Shown here piece after piece: positions 12,241 to 24,094 of a stretch of 64,000 bases of DNA. The translations under genes were made by a program, and so were the position numbers. Origin of the DNA: Denticeps clupeoides (Eukaryota; Chordata; Actinopteri; Clupeiformes; Denticipitidae); assembly GCF_900700375.1 (NCBI RefSeq), contig NC_041709.1, positions 23,477,515 to 23,541,514 on the forward strand, written 5' to 3'. Every line of letters begins with the position of its first letter. Positions within the stretch are counted from its first letter, which is position 1. The notes under the pieces were generated by a model. That model saw only the letters and a list, made by a program, of their open reading frames with translations. It did not search any database and was not told where the DNA came from.

Positions 12241-12422
12241 TCAATAGCCATCTCCATAATGCAGAAACGTAACGCTGTCAATTTATATTTCTGTTTTTGT
12301 GTTGTGTGACTTGTTGACAGACCTCTTGATACGCCCCATCAGTCAGTCGTGTACTAGATTAAAAGCAGTATATTAATTAAAATACCAGTGCTGTTTTTTA
12401 TGGAAGCAATTTCCACAACCCT

Positions 12423-13490
12423 GTGTCTACAATCAGCTATCACTTCATTTGTCACAGTAACAACCTCCTAGATCCTAACCAGTCTGAGAAGCTACATGCG
12501 GCCAGATTGGCAAAACTGTCATCTGTACTTATTCTCCTCGACCTCTCTGCAGCATTTGACACTGTTAACCACAATACTCTCTTGTCTATCCTGAAGAGGC
12601 TTGGAATTCAGGGCTCAGCGAGGCAGTCGTTTGCTTCCTACCTTGATGAGCAATTTTACCAAGTGACTTGGAAAGGATCCACCTCTACCTCATGTAGACT
12701 CTCCACTGGTGTCCCTCAAGGCTCAGTACTCAGTCCTCTCCTTTTCTACCTCTACACGAGATCACTTGGTGAGGTTATTTCCTCACATGGATTATCCTAC
12801 CACTGCTATGCCGATGACACAAATCATCTTCCCTTTTCCTCCCTCTGTCTAACTGACATCCGTCTAACTGACATCTCATATTGGATGGCAACCCATCACC
12901 TCAAACTCAATCCCACCAAAACTGAACTAATATTCATTCCAGCAGATTCTTCACCACATCAGGATCTTGCTATTTACCTGGACAACTCACAGCTCTCTCC
13001 TTCTAAAACAACTCCTTCTTGACTCACATAAGCAATCTTTCCTGCTTATGTAGATTCCTTCTCTACAATATCAGACGAATCCATCCTTATCTGTCAACAC
13101 AGGCCACACAGATACTGGTTCAGTCCTTAGTAATCTCTAGTAATCTCATGACTGGACTACTGCAACTCCCTTCTAGCTGGTCTACCTCTATGTACCATCC
13201 GACATCTACAACTCATACAAAATGCAACAGCATGACTGATCTTCAACCTTCCCAAATTCTCCCGCACCACCCCTCTGCTATGTTCCCGCCACTGGCTCCC
13301 AGTAGCTGCATGCATCAGATTCAAAATACTGCACCTCGTATACTCCGAGCCTCCAGTACTGCTCGCCTGGTACCTCCATCTCTAAAGGTAAAAGGAAGAC
13401 ACTCGTTCTCCGACGTAAAGTACAGCCAGTGGGCGAGCAATCGCTTAAAGCACTGCTCTCACATGCTGGATGCCTTGCATAGCCCGTAGG
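12423..13490 (+). mobile_element. LINE fragment (L2/CR1-group reverse transcriptase), broken
   Basis: Two adjoining frames carry the middle and end of a non-LTR reverse transcriptase: LLDLSAAFDTVNHNTLL, then STGVPQGSVLSPLLF, then YHCYADDTNH, and later FLLYNIRRI and STQATQILVQSLVIS. YADD is the catalytic Asp pair. The frame shifts near 13020 and there are further breaks, so it is an old, 5'-truncated copy. It lies between pde6h copies 1 and 2. Confidence 0.85.
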
Positions 13491-13499
13491 GAATAACTA

Positions 13500-14220
13500 A
13501 ACTCTCATGATGGCCAGTGGGATTGATGAAGCAGTGGGTTCCGATGGTGGACCAGGTTGGGGCTGTTGGCAGTGGGGCTGACAGTGAGGCCCCCATTCAA
13601 GCACCAGTCCAACTGACCAGGAGAGATGGGGGACATGTTGAAGTGATGATGGGGGTGATCAGTAAATGGATGGTCTCATGATGGGTGTCCGGGGGAGAGG
13701 TGGTTGGGGACAGTTTGGAGAGAGATGGGCCTGGAAAGCAGAGGCCGGCCATCCCCGGAAGGTCAGTGGTGGCTAGAGGGCCACATCGGTCATCGGTCAC
13801 CCTTTTTCCCGACAGGGCGGGGCCAATAGCCTGGTGGTGAGTCATGGAGGCATAATGAGCACAGAGGGTCTCATGGTAGTGTGTTCCCATTTCGTGGGGG
13901 TGAGGGCCAAGTTGCATGGGTTCCCCTGGGTCCTCGTTGCAGGTGCCTATGATGGGGCTGACTGTGATGGGCCATGGGACTGAGGCCGTTAAGGCGTTGT
14001 AGACTGTGAGCAGGCCACTAGCCTGTACTGCATAACTAGGTGGTGGTCAATACAGTGTTTCATAGGAGAATGGTACTTCTGACCCTACTGACCATTTCAT
14101 TTCGCATCTGGGGTACCACCAAGACAGGCCCTGGCATAGTTGGTACAGATGGGATGACATAGCCCCTTCACTATCAGGATGACAAGACACTGTTTGTGGG
14201 AGGCCTGTGGAAGATTCTGT
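13500..14220. other. unexplained GC-richer spacer
   Basis: This is richer in G and C than its surroundings. The segment around 13482-13520 (CGTAGGGAATAACTAAACTC) recurs at about 19519-19545 in the next spacer. It has open stretches on the minus strand but no protein family that I recognise. It may be part of an old mobile element. Confidence 0.3.
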
Positions 14221-14224
14221 GATT

Positions 14225-15480
14225 TGAGACTAGCTGGAGACTTTAGTTCCAAATGAAAGATTATTCTGGGAAGAGAAACTTTTTTAAACTGTAGATTTAC
14301 CAACACCACGGGAGGACACACACAGACACCGTATACAAATAACCATGCGCACCTATACTCTGCAGACTCATGCTCACACACACCACGTTCACACACACAC
14401 ATAGTGACAATGACGGACCAAAAAGACCAGACCCAGAACACTAGTGCAGTTTAAATGACTACTTTAATGCACTGAAAGCCATATTTCTATGAACTGCAGC
14501 TCTGGACACGTTATTCGCTTTAAGATTCTTTTTTTTTCATGTGTTTTCATGTGAATCCCAGATATTCTGAGGAGGAACAAAGATGTCGGTCTGAACACAG
14601 AACTTTTCTTTTTTTTTCAGATTTATTTATGACAAGTAGTCGATCTTATATCATTATATCTAATATATAATTATTTTCGTTGTTGATTCCAATGTTTCAT
14701 AAGCTTCAAATTTATTTTGTTCTTATTGCCTGTGGTGAGGCTCGTTCTGCATTTAAAGTTCCCTTTTGAAGTTTTTGAGTTTTCTGCCCAGGTTGGTGTA
14801 GAATGGACATTGTCTCCTCTCTGATGATGATTTAAATCATTTCCAATCTTTGTGTAAAGGTTTTTTGCATTTTAGAATTGTGAATTATGATGTGAATTAT
14901 TATTATGCTATGAAGTAATGTGTGGTGTTAAGTAAACCTTTTTTCATTACATTTTTTATCATTATTGTACTCCTCAGTGTTACAAAAACAACATCCACAT
15001 CCTCACTAATTAACTGTTTCACAATTATATAACATATAAAGGCTATAAGTTCTCTTCTCCTGCACCTTATTATTCAGTATACCGAGCATAGAAGAGTTTA
15101 TGAATAAGTAGATTTTTCATGATTTCTCTGTCAAAGATTATGCCATTTTCATTTTTGTTAGTGAATGTCCAGATAAAATTGTTTCTAGACACTTTATGCT
15201 GTGGTTGTGTGTTTTTTTTAATCCCCATTATTACTATCAGATAAATTGCATCAAATGTGTAATCCAACACATGCTCATAAAAACAATTTTTATGTTTGCA
15301 TGTAAAATTGATTTTGGAATATTTATTCTGTATAGGGAATTGTTTGTTTGCTGTTGAATGGAGTGAGGAATGTTATATGACCTTTCCGTGACCTTTTGAG
15401 TTGGCCATGAGAGAATTCATATTGGCCTATTCTCTGGACCAATCAGATGAAGATATGACATGAAGAGTTATCATGGAAAA
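14225..15480 (+). repeat. duplicated rbfox2 3'UTR segment downstream of pde6h copy 2
   Basis: This aligns by eye, in the same order, with 7630-8990: for example AACTGCAGCTCTGGACA at 14492 and 7898, then TTATTCGCTTTAAGAT, and the GTGTGGTGT and TTATTCAGTATAC pieces further on. It is diverged with many small indels, so the duplication is old. Confidence 0.8.
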
Positions 15481-15733
15481 ATAAGTATTTTATTCATTTT
15501 TCTACAGGACAGTTTAGAAAAATAAAATTTATAAGTAGGGAAATAGAACTCTGATTATAGATTGTCTTCTCTTAAACAAACTTGTCTTGTCAAGATGACC
15601 GGACAGCATGAGAGGGAGCATCAGACCCCAACCCCACTTAATTATGTTGAAGTCGTTTAAAGTCCAGATTGTGTTTTTTGAGTCTGGATGCATCATCACT
15701 CACTTTGAAGGGACAGGGTGGTCAGGGGTGTAA

Positions 15734-16471
15734 CTAAAGTATTCCATATTTTGCCAGGTCACTGAGCTCCATGTCACCAAAAGCCTCCCATGGGCACACA
15801 ACGGTGAAATCTGCAGGAGAAAAGCATAACCTTCATTCAATTCTTAATACTAACAAACAGCTGTTGCTATGGTGATGCTCTAATGCGACTCTAAATTAGG
15901 TTGGAAATGTTACCTGTGCCAAGTCCCTCCATTCCAGGGATGTCATCACCAAACCTGAGTGACACAAAATATAAAACATTTAATCTTCAATTTAACTATA
16001 GTTCAAATATAGTTCAAACGTTTAAAAATCTTCATAATAATCAGTTGTTATGGCAACATGGAGTCAACACCATTCAAAAACGGTGAAATATGAATATATC
16101 TTCACACATTCATAAACATTGATATTCATAAACATTGTTATTATTTTATAGTATGTATTATTGTGATATATTTCAACATACTAATAATTGATGATTAAAA
16201 CAGTTGGTCTTCATGCTGAAATTTCCCCAATTTTTCCACTTAGACTTCAACAAATTGTCATTTATTTAGCTATTTTTCTCATTTTCATTCGAATTGGCAC
16301 TTTTCACTTCTTTTTTTATTTTCAGTACTGATGAATTTAGATGCTGTATGATACACTGGCCTACCCTTTCTGACCAGGCCTGGGTGCCTTGCTCTTGAAG
16401 GTGCGAGTGGTCCTCTGCTTGAACCTGGGGGGTCCCTTCTTCTCCACAGGGGCAGCGACTCCGGTATCCAT
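15734..16471 (-). CDS. pde6h: PDE6 gamma subunit (pde6h-like), copy 2 (divergent)
   Basis: Coding exons on the minus strand are 16471-16365, 15954-15914 and 15810-15734 (stop TAG), again 74 residues. Exons 2 and 3 encode exactly the same residues as the other copies, including the basic stretch and [15 protein letters not shown]. The last exon ends AKYGIL instead of AKFGIV (F71Y, V74L). Residue 74 lies in the tail that plugs the catalytic pocket, so inhibition strength could differ. The donor after the first coding exon is GTAGGC rather than GTAAGG, still GT. The second intron is about 240 bp longer than in copy 1 because of extra AT-rich sequence at about 16085-16350. The 3'UTR differs clearly from the other copies; AATAAA lies at 15494-15489. 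It looks intact and is the oldest or least homogenised copy. Confidence 0.92.
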
Positions 16472-17402
16472 TACGACTGATGGCTGCAGGTCAGGAAGGT
16501 AGAGCCATTTATTCATCTGCCGCTGTTTCCCATATGATCTCCTCAAACCTAATTACTTCAGATTAATGCGTGTTTCTGACGGCCTTAATCCGGCCCATCA
16601 GTGTGGCCCCAACCCAACCACACAAAGGCTAATATTAGGTCAGATTAGGTAAAATTCAGTTCAATCGCCTTTGTCTAATTCTGTCTAATTCACGTTCCCA
16701 GAATAACTCACATGTTTACTACATGTAAAGTTCTAGGTTGGCATCTCTAGAACATCACCACAATCTGAGAGTTTCTCTTAGCATGACCAGCCCATTTCCT
16801 TTAACCTGTGAAAGCTGTTTCCAGCGTTCACTGGACTGGTCCAGCATGTGAAACATGTACATTCTGTACGGTTACACGGAACCAACCCACACTACAGAAC
16901 ATTATGTTCTCCCAAGCTAGAATCATCCCTGTGCTCAGAGGGTCTACTCATCTCACACATCTCTTATGGTTGTAGACTCACGAGTGTCTGGTGTTACTAA
17001 ATCTAATGGTTAATGGTTAGGAATGTAGAACCCTGGTAAAATAGACATGTTCACCTTGAGGGTGTCTTTGCATTTTACATGGTCTTCCTGACTGGCCCTG
17101 CCCACCTTATCTATGTCTCTAACCATACCAGGGTTGCTGCTCAAAACCATCTTCTCACCCCCAAAACAACAACAACATTTTATGTGTAGCCTCATTCACA
17201 GGACACACCTAAACTTAGACCTTTATGACTTCAAATTAGTATTTGATTCGTCCCTGTCCAGATCCAAGAGAACTATTTTATACTTTTTATCTAATGAGTA
17301 ACAACTCATCAGGAAATTTTCTATCTACCACCTGTTATGTCTGTACCTTTCTCTTGTTTAAAGAACAGTAATGTGGAGAAGATGTGAGAAGATGATTCTT
17401 AC

Positions 17403-17550
17403 CTAGAATTGGTCCTGCTCCTCCTGGAAGAGCAAGTGCAGAGATGCAAAACAAAGACGAGTGGAGAACTCCTCTCTCTTTCTGCAGTCTCTCTGTTCCA
17501 CCTTCCTTCTGCCGCTCGTTGCTCTTTTTTATATCCCTCTGGGCTAATCC
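17403..17550 (-). promoter_or_regulatory. pde6h copy 2 core promoter and non-coding exon 1
   Basis: The OTX/CRX-type TAATCC (plus strand, 17545-17550) and a TATAAAA box (17533-17527) are kept in the same spacing as in the other copies, although the sequence around them has changed. The donor of exon 1 follows 17403. Confidence 0.68.
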
Positions 17551-17984
17551 TGCTCTGATCATCTCCCTGTTCCTCAACACGTTCCCAGGATTTAGCGAGT
17601 CTAAGCTCATCTCAGTGAGAAAGTGTATTTTAAGATGGCTGATCAGACCACAGATTCTCCCATCAGGTCACTTTAGGTGAAACCAGCAGCACAGGTATGA
17701 GTGCAGATGTGATCTTGGTTGCTCACTGAATAACACATATCAAGGATGAAAAAATGAGATAAAACAGCATAAATTTACTTTAAGAAAGGGAAGGCAAGTT
17801 GTATTTATAGCGCACATTCTAAATATAAATTCAGTTTCAGGAACAATAAAAAATAAAAGGGTAGTCAAGAACAAGAAAAAAAGAGTTAATAAAAAAATAA
17901 AACTAGTCATGAAAATGAAATGCCACATTACTGCCCACACATTAAGTCAAGGCAAACTGATGCCAGTGGGTGTGTGTGTATATA

Positions 17985-18500
17985 CAGTACAGGCCAAAAG
18001 TTTGGACACACCTTCTAAGTCAATGTGTTTTCTTTATTTTCATGACCATTTACATTGGTAGATTCCCACTGAAACTGAATGAACACATGTGGAGTTATGT
18101 ACTTAACAAAAAGTGGAGACCTGGCCTCCACATTCACCAGACCTGAATCCAATCAAGATGGTTTGGGGTGAGCTGGACCGCAGAGTGAAGGCAAAGTGAC
18201 CAACAAGTGCTAAACACCTCTGGGAACTCCTTCAAGACTGTTGGAAAAGCATTTCAGGTGACGACCTCTTGAAGCTCATCGAGAGAATGCCAAGAGTGTG
18301 CAAAGCAGTAATCAGAGCAAAGAAAGTAGAATATAAAACATGTTTTCAGTTATTTCACCTTTTTTTGTTAAGTACATAACTCCACATGTGTTCATTCATA
18401 GTTTTGATGCCTTCAGTGAGAATCTAACAATGTAAATGGTCATGAAAATAAAGAAAACACATTGAATGAGAAGGTGTGTCCAAACTTTTGGCCTGTACTG
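17985..18500. mobile_element. Tc1/mariner-type non-autonomous element
   Basis: Perfect inverted ends (CAGTACAGGCCAAAAGTTTG and its complement) are flanked by TA on both sides (17983-17984 and 18501-18502). The inside holds only the 3' part of a Tc1 transposase frame, readable as WPPHSPDLNPIKMVWGELD, which includes the last acidic residue of the DDE triad and is soon interrupted by a stop. It is an internally deleted copy sitting upstream of pde6h copy 2. Confidence 0.92.
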
Positions 18501-18599
18501 TATATATACTTACATACATATATCTGTCCACCCCTCCCTATGATTCTCCAACCATTAAAAACGGTCACCAAATTCCAATTGTCATTATATAAACACAAC

Positions 18600-18790
18600 A
18601 GCACCATGTTTTGGCCTCAGAGGGTCTGGGCGTGGTTCTGATGCCTGGACTCTGATGGGATAAGCGGATTGGCTGTAAGTCTGTTTGTGCTCTTTAGATC
18701 TTTAGAAAGTTTTAAATAAAGTCCTATGTCTGGAAACCTCTCACCGATATTACGTGACCATCAGTGAATCCAGCACTATTCTCAGTTTCT
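18600..18790. other. old duplicated upstream flank of pde6h copy 2
   Basis: The words GGGATAAG..GGATTGGCTGTAAGTCTGTTTG here recur at about 38935-38965 upstream of pde6h copy 7, and TTTTAAATAAAGTCCT recurs near 39030. This marks the far end of the ancestral duplicated block. No gene is seen. Confidence 0.65.
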
Positions 18791-18829
18791 TAATGAGACA
18801 TCAATGTCTTAAAACAATTCCAAACAACT

Positions 18830-20160
18830 TAATACTACACTGACCCATTTCCTGCAGTTCGAGACTGACGAGGGGGACAAGGTGGACCGCCTAGGAGAAC
18901 TGTTCCATGATCATGAGTATGGTGTTTTTGCCTCCAACACCTGGCAGTCAGAAAATCTACTGCCTGTTGCATCCAAGAGCATTGTGGTACTGGTAAAGAA
19001 TGAAGGGGTCCGGCTGATGGACCTCCACATAGCCCCTTTCGTCCAGGGTGAAGGTGGGCCACCAGAAAGCCCTACAGATGAAGGAGAGTGTCCTCTGATG
19101 CCCCATGGTAACTCTAAAGAGCGGAGGAATGTCCCCAGTGCAGGACCGCTTGGAGGCAAGATGTTGGTATGTCTGGGGTCAGAGTCCTAGGCAGTGTGGA
19201 TCTGGGTCTGTAGGGTCCAGCGAAGGGGCCCCAGTACTCTACATGGAGGCAAAGAGGGCCCCAGGGCATACGTACCATGTCTGACACATCCACCACGACA
19301 ATGAAAGAAAGAGTAAGGTCCAGGTTTTGAAGATTTGTTGTGGTGGTGAAACGTTCACCGAGGGAGTTGAAGGCTAAATGGATAATGGACAAAACGCTGA
19401 TAGAAGTTGGCGAACCTCTGATGCTGCTTGAGTGTTGCAGGTAAGGGCCACAACGCCACTCCATCCAGTTATTTAGGATCATTAATGAACTGCTGGAAGA
19501 CGCCGGGGGCATAGCACGTAGGGAATAACTAAACTCTCGTGATGGCTGTCCACTAGGTCTAAAGGAGTGGGATCCCAGAAAGATTAAGGTGATTATTATA
19601 GGGAGATGGGCCTGGAAACCAGAGGCCGGTTGTCCTCTGAAGTGTGAATGATGGGAATGCCAGAATCGATAAAGGCTGTGGTCTTCTTGTGTTTGGAGAT
19701 CAGTACGACTGGCAAGGGGCCAGCCCATGGCATAGGCAACATAGGGAAAGCATAAGGGCGACATCCCAGGATAAGGGCGCCACAAAAAGTGTTTCCTAAA
19801 ACTACTTGGTCTTCATGTGTCTAGATATTGAAAAGAACAAGTCCACATGAATTTTCCGGCATAGCAAAGCCTATTAAGTAATACTAGTAATAATAACAAT
19901 AATGATAACAAGTTTTTTAAGGTAACGGTTAAAAATCGATGGTCAAAGGAAATCTTAAAAAGTTCTGTTCTGGCTGCGACAATGTTCCCCCGCATCTCCA
20001 TAATGAAATGGCTTTCTGTCAGACCCCCCTTACCCCCGGCATTCTGGCTGCATTCTGGGGTGCAACCTAAAATCTTGCCTAGGGCTCCAAATTTGTTAGG
20101 GCCAGACCTGCCTACTGACCATTTAGTCAGTCGAGCTGCAGCCCACTCCACACTACTGCC
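18830..20160. other. unexplained spacer with open stretches
   Basis: The sequence is GC-richer with open frames on both strands, the longest at 19114-19785 on the minus strand (223 residues), rich in Ser and Pro and without a motif I recognise. The piece at 18882-19190 on plus is also open. A repeat shared with the previous spacer lies at about 19519-19545. It may be a decayed mobile element; I give it no function. Confidence 0.3.
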
Positions 20161-20171
20161 TGTCCAGAAGG

Positions 20172-20430
20172 CAGCGGCAGTGGTGACCTAGTGGTTTAGG
20201 AAGCGGCCCCTTAATCAGAAGGTTGCCGGTCTGAATCCCGATATGCCAAGGTGTCACTGAGGTGCCACTGAGCAAAGCACCGTCCCCACACACTGCTCCC
20301 CGGGTGCCTGTCATGGCTACCCACTGCTCACCAAGGGTGATGAGTCAAAAGCAGAGGACACATTTCGTTGTGTCACTGTGTGCTGTGCTGCAGTGTTTCA
20401 CAGTAGCAGTGCAATTTGGGCTGGGTACAA
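20172..20430 (+). mobile_element. tRNA-derived SINE, family A
   Basis: The start CAGTGGTGACCTAGTGGTTT resembles a pol III A box, and GGTTGCCGGTCTGAATCCC a B box. The body GCACCGTCCCCACACACTGC and the tail AGGACACATTTCGTTGTGTC follow. The same body occurs at about 40675, 48035 and 50180, so it is a dispersed family. Confidence 0.85.
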
Positions 20431-20659
20431 TAGCGTGTGGGCTATAGCTCAAAAATAAGAATACTTGAAAAAAAAAAGAAACAAAGTGGTTAGTCGGATG
20501 TCACACTTGTCATTGACCCCATTCCAGTGCACTTGGAGCACCCAGTGGGTTTTTGGCGAGAACAATGGAGGCGGGGCCACTTGGCAGTCAGATCATGTAC
20601 ACCCTGATGCAGTCAGCGTACCCCCTGTTACAACTGGTCACAGACTGGTGCGAAATAGT

Positions 20660-20827
20660 GTCATGTGACAGACTCTGTCTTTCATGGAGACCAGCGGGAA
20701 CTAAAACACGAGAGGACTTTTATTTACATGTTTTGCGGTTGAAGTCATATTTTTTACCCAGGTGGGAGTAAATTGGAGGTGTCCCCTGACATTTTCTAAT
20801 CTCTGACGATGAATGAAATCATATTGG

Positions 20828-20860
<33 letters not shown>

Positions 20861-20873
20861 TGTGTGTGTGGAG
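20660..20873 (+). repeat. duplicated rbfox2 3'UTR segment, left part, at pde6h copy 3
   Basis: TTTCATGGAGACCAGCGGGAAC here matches CTTCCATGGAGACCAGTGGG near 7600, and the GACGATGAATGAAATCAT stretch plus (TG)n matches 8281-8320. An hAT element interrupts the segment at 20874; the rest resumes at 21786. Confidence 0.75.
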
Positions 20874-21785
20874 TAGGGGTGTGTATTGGCAAGGATCTCA
20901 TGATATGATACATATCACGATACACGGGTAATGATATGATTATATAACGATATATAATTTAAATAAAAATTTTATTTGTCACGTACACAGTCATACACGG
21001 TATAATATGCAGTGAAATATGTATAACATATGAAGTGTTATACATATGCAAATATTGCAAATATAAATAAGTATTAAAAATGTATGTTTTAAACATAAAT
21101 TATATGTAAAAAGTAGGGGGAAAGTGTGCAAATGTGTAAAGTAAAGCTGTGCAAATGACTGGAGGGATTAAGTCCATAAGTGATTGAAAGTGATGGAGTG
21201 TATTAGAATTCTGTCCTATGAAGTGTTGTGGTTGTTGAGAGCTGTTATATCCTGTGGGAAGAAGCTCCCTCTCATTCTCTCTGGGTTGAACTTCAGGGAG
21301 TGGAAGCGCTTCCCTGATCGCAGGAGAGAGAACAGTCCATTGTTGGGGTGGCTGAGGTCCTTCACTATTGTCCGGGCCCTGCTCCAGCACCGCTTGCTGT
21401 AGATCGATTGAAGGTCAGGGAGCTTGGTACAGATGATGGGTTCAGCTGATCGAACCACCATCGGGCTCGCCTGTCCTGCATGGTGGAGTTTGTAGTGGCT
21501 GTAGTGGCTGTCTTAGGTGTACGGAGTACAGTAGGGGGCTCAAAACACAGCCCTGGGGGGCTCTAGTGCTGAGAGTGAATTTTTTTTGATTTTGTACAAA
21601 TTGCGATATTCTACAGAGATGATTCTCATCTCTGCTGACTTGACTAAAGAAAACGCTCGACAGCACCATCTGGTGCACGAAATATGTAAACAAAAATATT
21701 GATATTAGATGTCCCTGTATCGATACAATATCACCATGTAAAATATTGCAATATATTGCTGTATCAATATTTTCTAACACCCCTA
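20874..21785. mobile_element. hAT-type element with a nested LINE piece
   Basis: The ends TAGGGGTGT and ACACCCCTA are inverted, with degenerate ATATCG/CGATAT-rich subterminal DNA. The flanks gtgtggag (20866-20873) and gtgtgcag (21786-21793) match at seven of eight bases, the 8-bp signature of hAT. A LINE fragment (about 20960-21575) is inserted inside. Only the right-hand part of this composite is carried in the four following units of the array. Confidence 0.75.
20960..21575 (-). mobile_element. L2-like LINE 3' fragment
   Basis: On the minus strand the sequence encodes pieces of a reverse transcriptase ([20 protein letters not shown]) and of the C-terminal region (RKRFHSLKFNPER), which resemble the longer LINE at 59335-61080 ([14 protein letters not shown]). 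The two parts lie next to each other, so the middle has been lost. It is 5'-truncated. It supplied one side of the joint that created the 3.5-kb tandem units. Confidence 0.75.
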
Positions 21786-22420
21786 GTGTGCAGCTTTACA
21801 TGATGCGTTATTTTGCTCTAAAGTGACGTGTGGTGTAAAAACAAACTCTTCTCCTTTTTTTTATCACTATTGTGCTATTGTAGAACTATTGTACTATCAC
21901 TATTGTACAGTTGTACTGAACAAAGTACTATTCTAAATGACACCTTATTCAGCCGTATAAAAGGGTATACGTTTTCTTATTATTCAGTATTCTAAGCATA
22001 AATGTCTTTGTTTTTATTTAATGATTTCTCTGTCAAAGATACCATTTTCCTTTTATTACTGAATGTCTATATGAACTAATTTTATTAACACTGTTTGATG
22101 TGGTTATGTGCTTTTAACATCCATTATTACCACATTTGAGATCAATTGCATCAAAAATGTAATCAAACACATGCTCAGAAAATACACACACAAAAACAGG
22201 TACATTTTTATGATCACTTGTAAAAATGATTCAGGAATATTTATTTTTTAGAGGGAATTGTTTCAGTGTTTGTTGTTGAATGGGGTCAGGAATGACCTCT
22301 TTAATCGGATAATGTAAATCATGATTCCAAAAAGGTTTTAGGCATGAAAAATTGGCGTATCCTCTGTAATTTGAGAAGTCAGACCAGTCAGGTGAAGATA
22401 TGACATGAAGAAGGCAACTT
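21786..22420 (+). repeat. duplicated rbfox2 3'UTR segment, right part, at pde6h copy 3
   Basis: GTGACGTGTGGTGTAAAAAC matches the rbfox2 3'UTR near 8406, followed by matching pieces TTATTCAGTATTCTAAGCAT, GATTTCTCTGTCAAAGAT and GGGAATTGTTTC in the same order as 8545-8850. The same piece recurs in the next units at about 25317-25950, 28848-29480, 32379-33010 and 35921-36550. Confidence 0.8.
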
Positions 22421-22718
22421 GAGTCATGTTATCATGGAAAAATATGTTTTTTATTTTTTCTCAAAAGGACCGTTTGATGCTCATGGTGACACTATGGGAA
22501 ACTACAAGAAAACTTTTGACTTGAAGGTTAAAAAAATAGAAGTAGATAAATAGAACTCTGATTATATGTGATCTTTTCTTAAACATTTGCGAAAATGACC
22601 GGGAGAGGGACCATCAGATCCCTACCCCACATAAATATGTTGCAAGTCCATATTGTGTGTTTCTGGATCCAAATCCAGCGTGATTGAGTTTGAAGGGACG
22701 GGATGTTCAGGAGTGAAA

Positions 22719-23215
22719 CTAGACTATTCCAAATTTTGCCAGGTCACTGAGCTCCATGTCACCAAAAGCCTCCCATGGACACACGACGGTGAAATCTGCA
22801 GGAGAAAAGCATAATCTTTAATCAATTCTTATTACTAACAAACAGCTGTTGCTATGGTGATGCTCAAATGCGACTCTAAATTAAGTTGAAAACGTCACCT
22901 GTGCCAAGTCCTTCCATTCCAGGGATGTCATCACCAAACCTGAGTGACACAAATGACAAAAACTTTAAACAACATCAGCACATAAAAACTTTCAAACTTC
23001 AATTCAAACTTGATGCAGTCATCAACATTTAAACGCTTTCATCATAATCTGTTACGGCAACACCCATTCAAAAAATTGAATATAACTTCACATTCATAAA
23101 GGCCTTACCCTTTCTGACCAGGCCTGGGTGCCTTGCTCTTGAAGGTGCGAGTGGTCCTCTGCTTGAACCTGGGGGGTCCCTTCTTCTCCACAGGGGCAGC
23201 GACTCCGGTATCCAT
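22719..23215 (-). CDS. pde6h: PDE6 gamma subunit (pde6h-like), copy 3
   Basis: Coding exons on minus are 23215-23109, 22939-22899 and 22795-22719, with the same 74-residue product as copy 1: basic stretch, [15 protein letters not shown] and tail ending AKFGIV. It is the first gene of the five-unit array. The second coding exon carries the synonymous change GAA for GAG seen also in copies 6 and 7. AATAAA lies at 22455-22450. All splice sites and the promoter are intact, so there is no sign of decay. Confidence 0.93.
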
Positions 23216-24094
23216 TACGACTGATGGCTGCAGGTCAGGAAGGTGGAGCCATTTATTCACCTGATGCTGTTTCCCATATGATCTCCTCACACCTAATTAC
23301 TTCAGATTAATGCGTGTTTCTGACGGCCTTAATCCGGCCCATCAGTGTGGCCCCAACCCCAACCACACAAAGGCTAATATTAGGTCAGATTAGGTCAAAT
23401 TCAGTTCAATCGCCTTTGTCTAATTCTGTCTAATTCACGTTCCCTGAATAACTCACATGTTTACTAAATGTTAGGTTCTAGACTGGCATCTCTAGAACAT
23501 CACCACAATCTGACTTCTGTCCAAGAGAGTTTCTCTTAGCATGACCAGCCCATTTTTACTAGACTGGTCCAGCATGTGGACCATGTACATTCTGTACGGT
23601 TACACGGAACCAGTCCACACTCCAGAACATCTCTACGCATCTACGCATCTCACACATCTCTTACAGTTCTAGACTCCCAAGGGTCTGGTGTTAATAAGTT
23701 CTATGTAGCACACAATGGTTTCTCCCTGGGGTAGAACCTTGATAATACATCTTCAACCTGAAGGTGTCTTTACATTCTACAAGATCTTTTTTCCATGTCT
23801 TTATCCATACCAGGTTTGCTGCTCAGAACCATGTTCTCACCTCTGAAATGACTACAATATTTCACTTGTAGTGTCATTCACTGGACACACCCAAACTTAG
23901 ACCTTTCGACACGTTTTTTGAGTTGTCCCTGTCAAGGTCCATGAGAATTAATTTAACCTTTCATTTAATGATTAACAGCACCAGCCACTCCCCAGGAACC
24001 TTCTAGAACTCGCTATCTACCGCCTGTTATGTCTCTACCTGCCACTTATTTATAGAACAGTAATGTGGAGAAGATGCGAGAAGATTCTTCTTAC

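Noticed and set aside
12423-13022. A host gene for the 199-residue frame
   Set aside because: It is plainly a LINE reverse transcriptase with YADD and SAAFDTVNH motifs.
18882-19785. A host gene in the spacer upstream of pde6h copy 2
   Set aside because: Open frames occur on both strands with no recognised domain and no exon structure; GC content alone could explain them.
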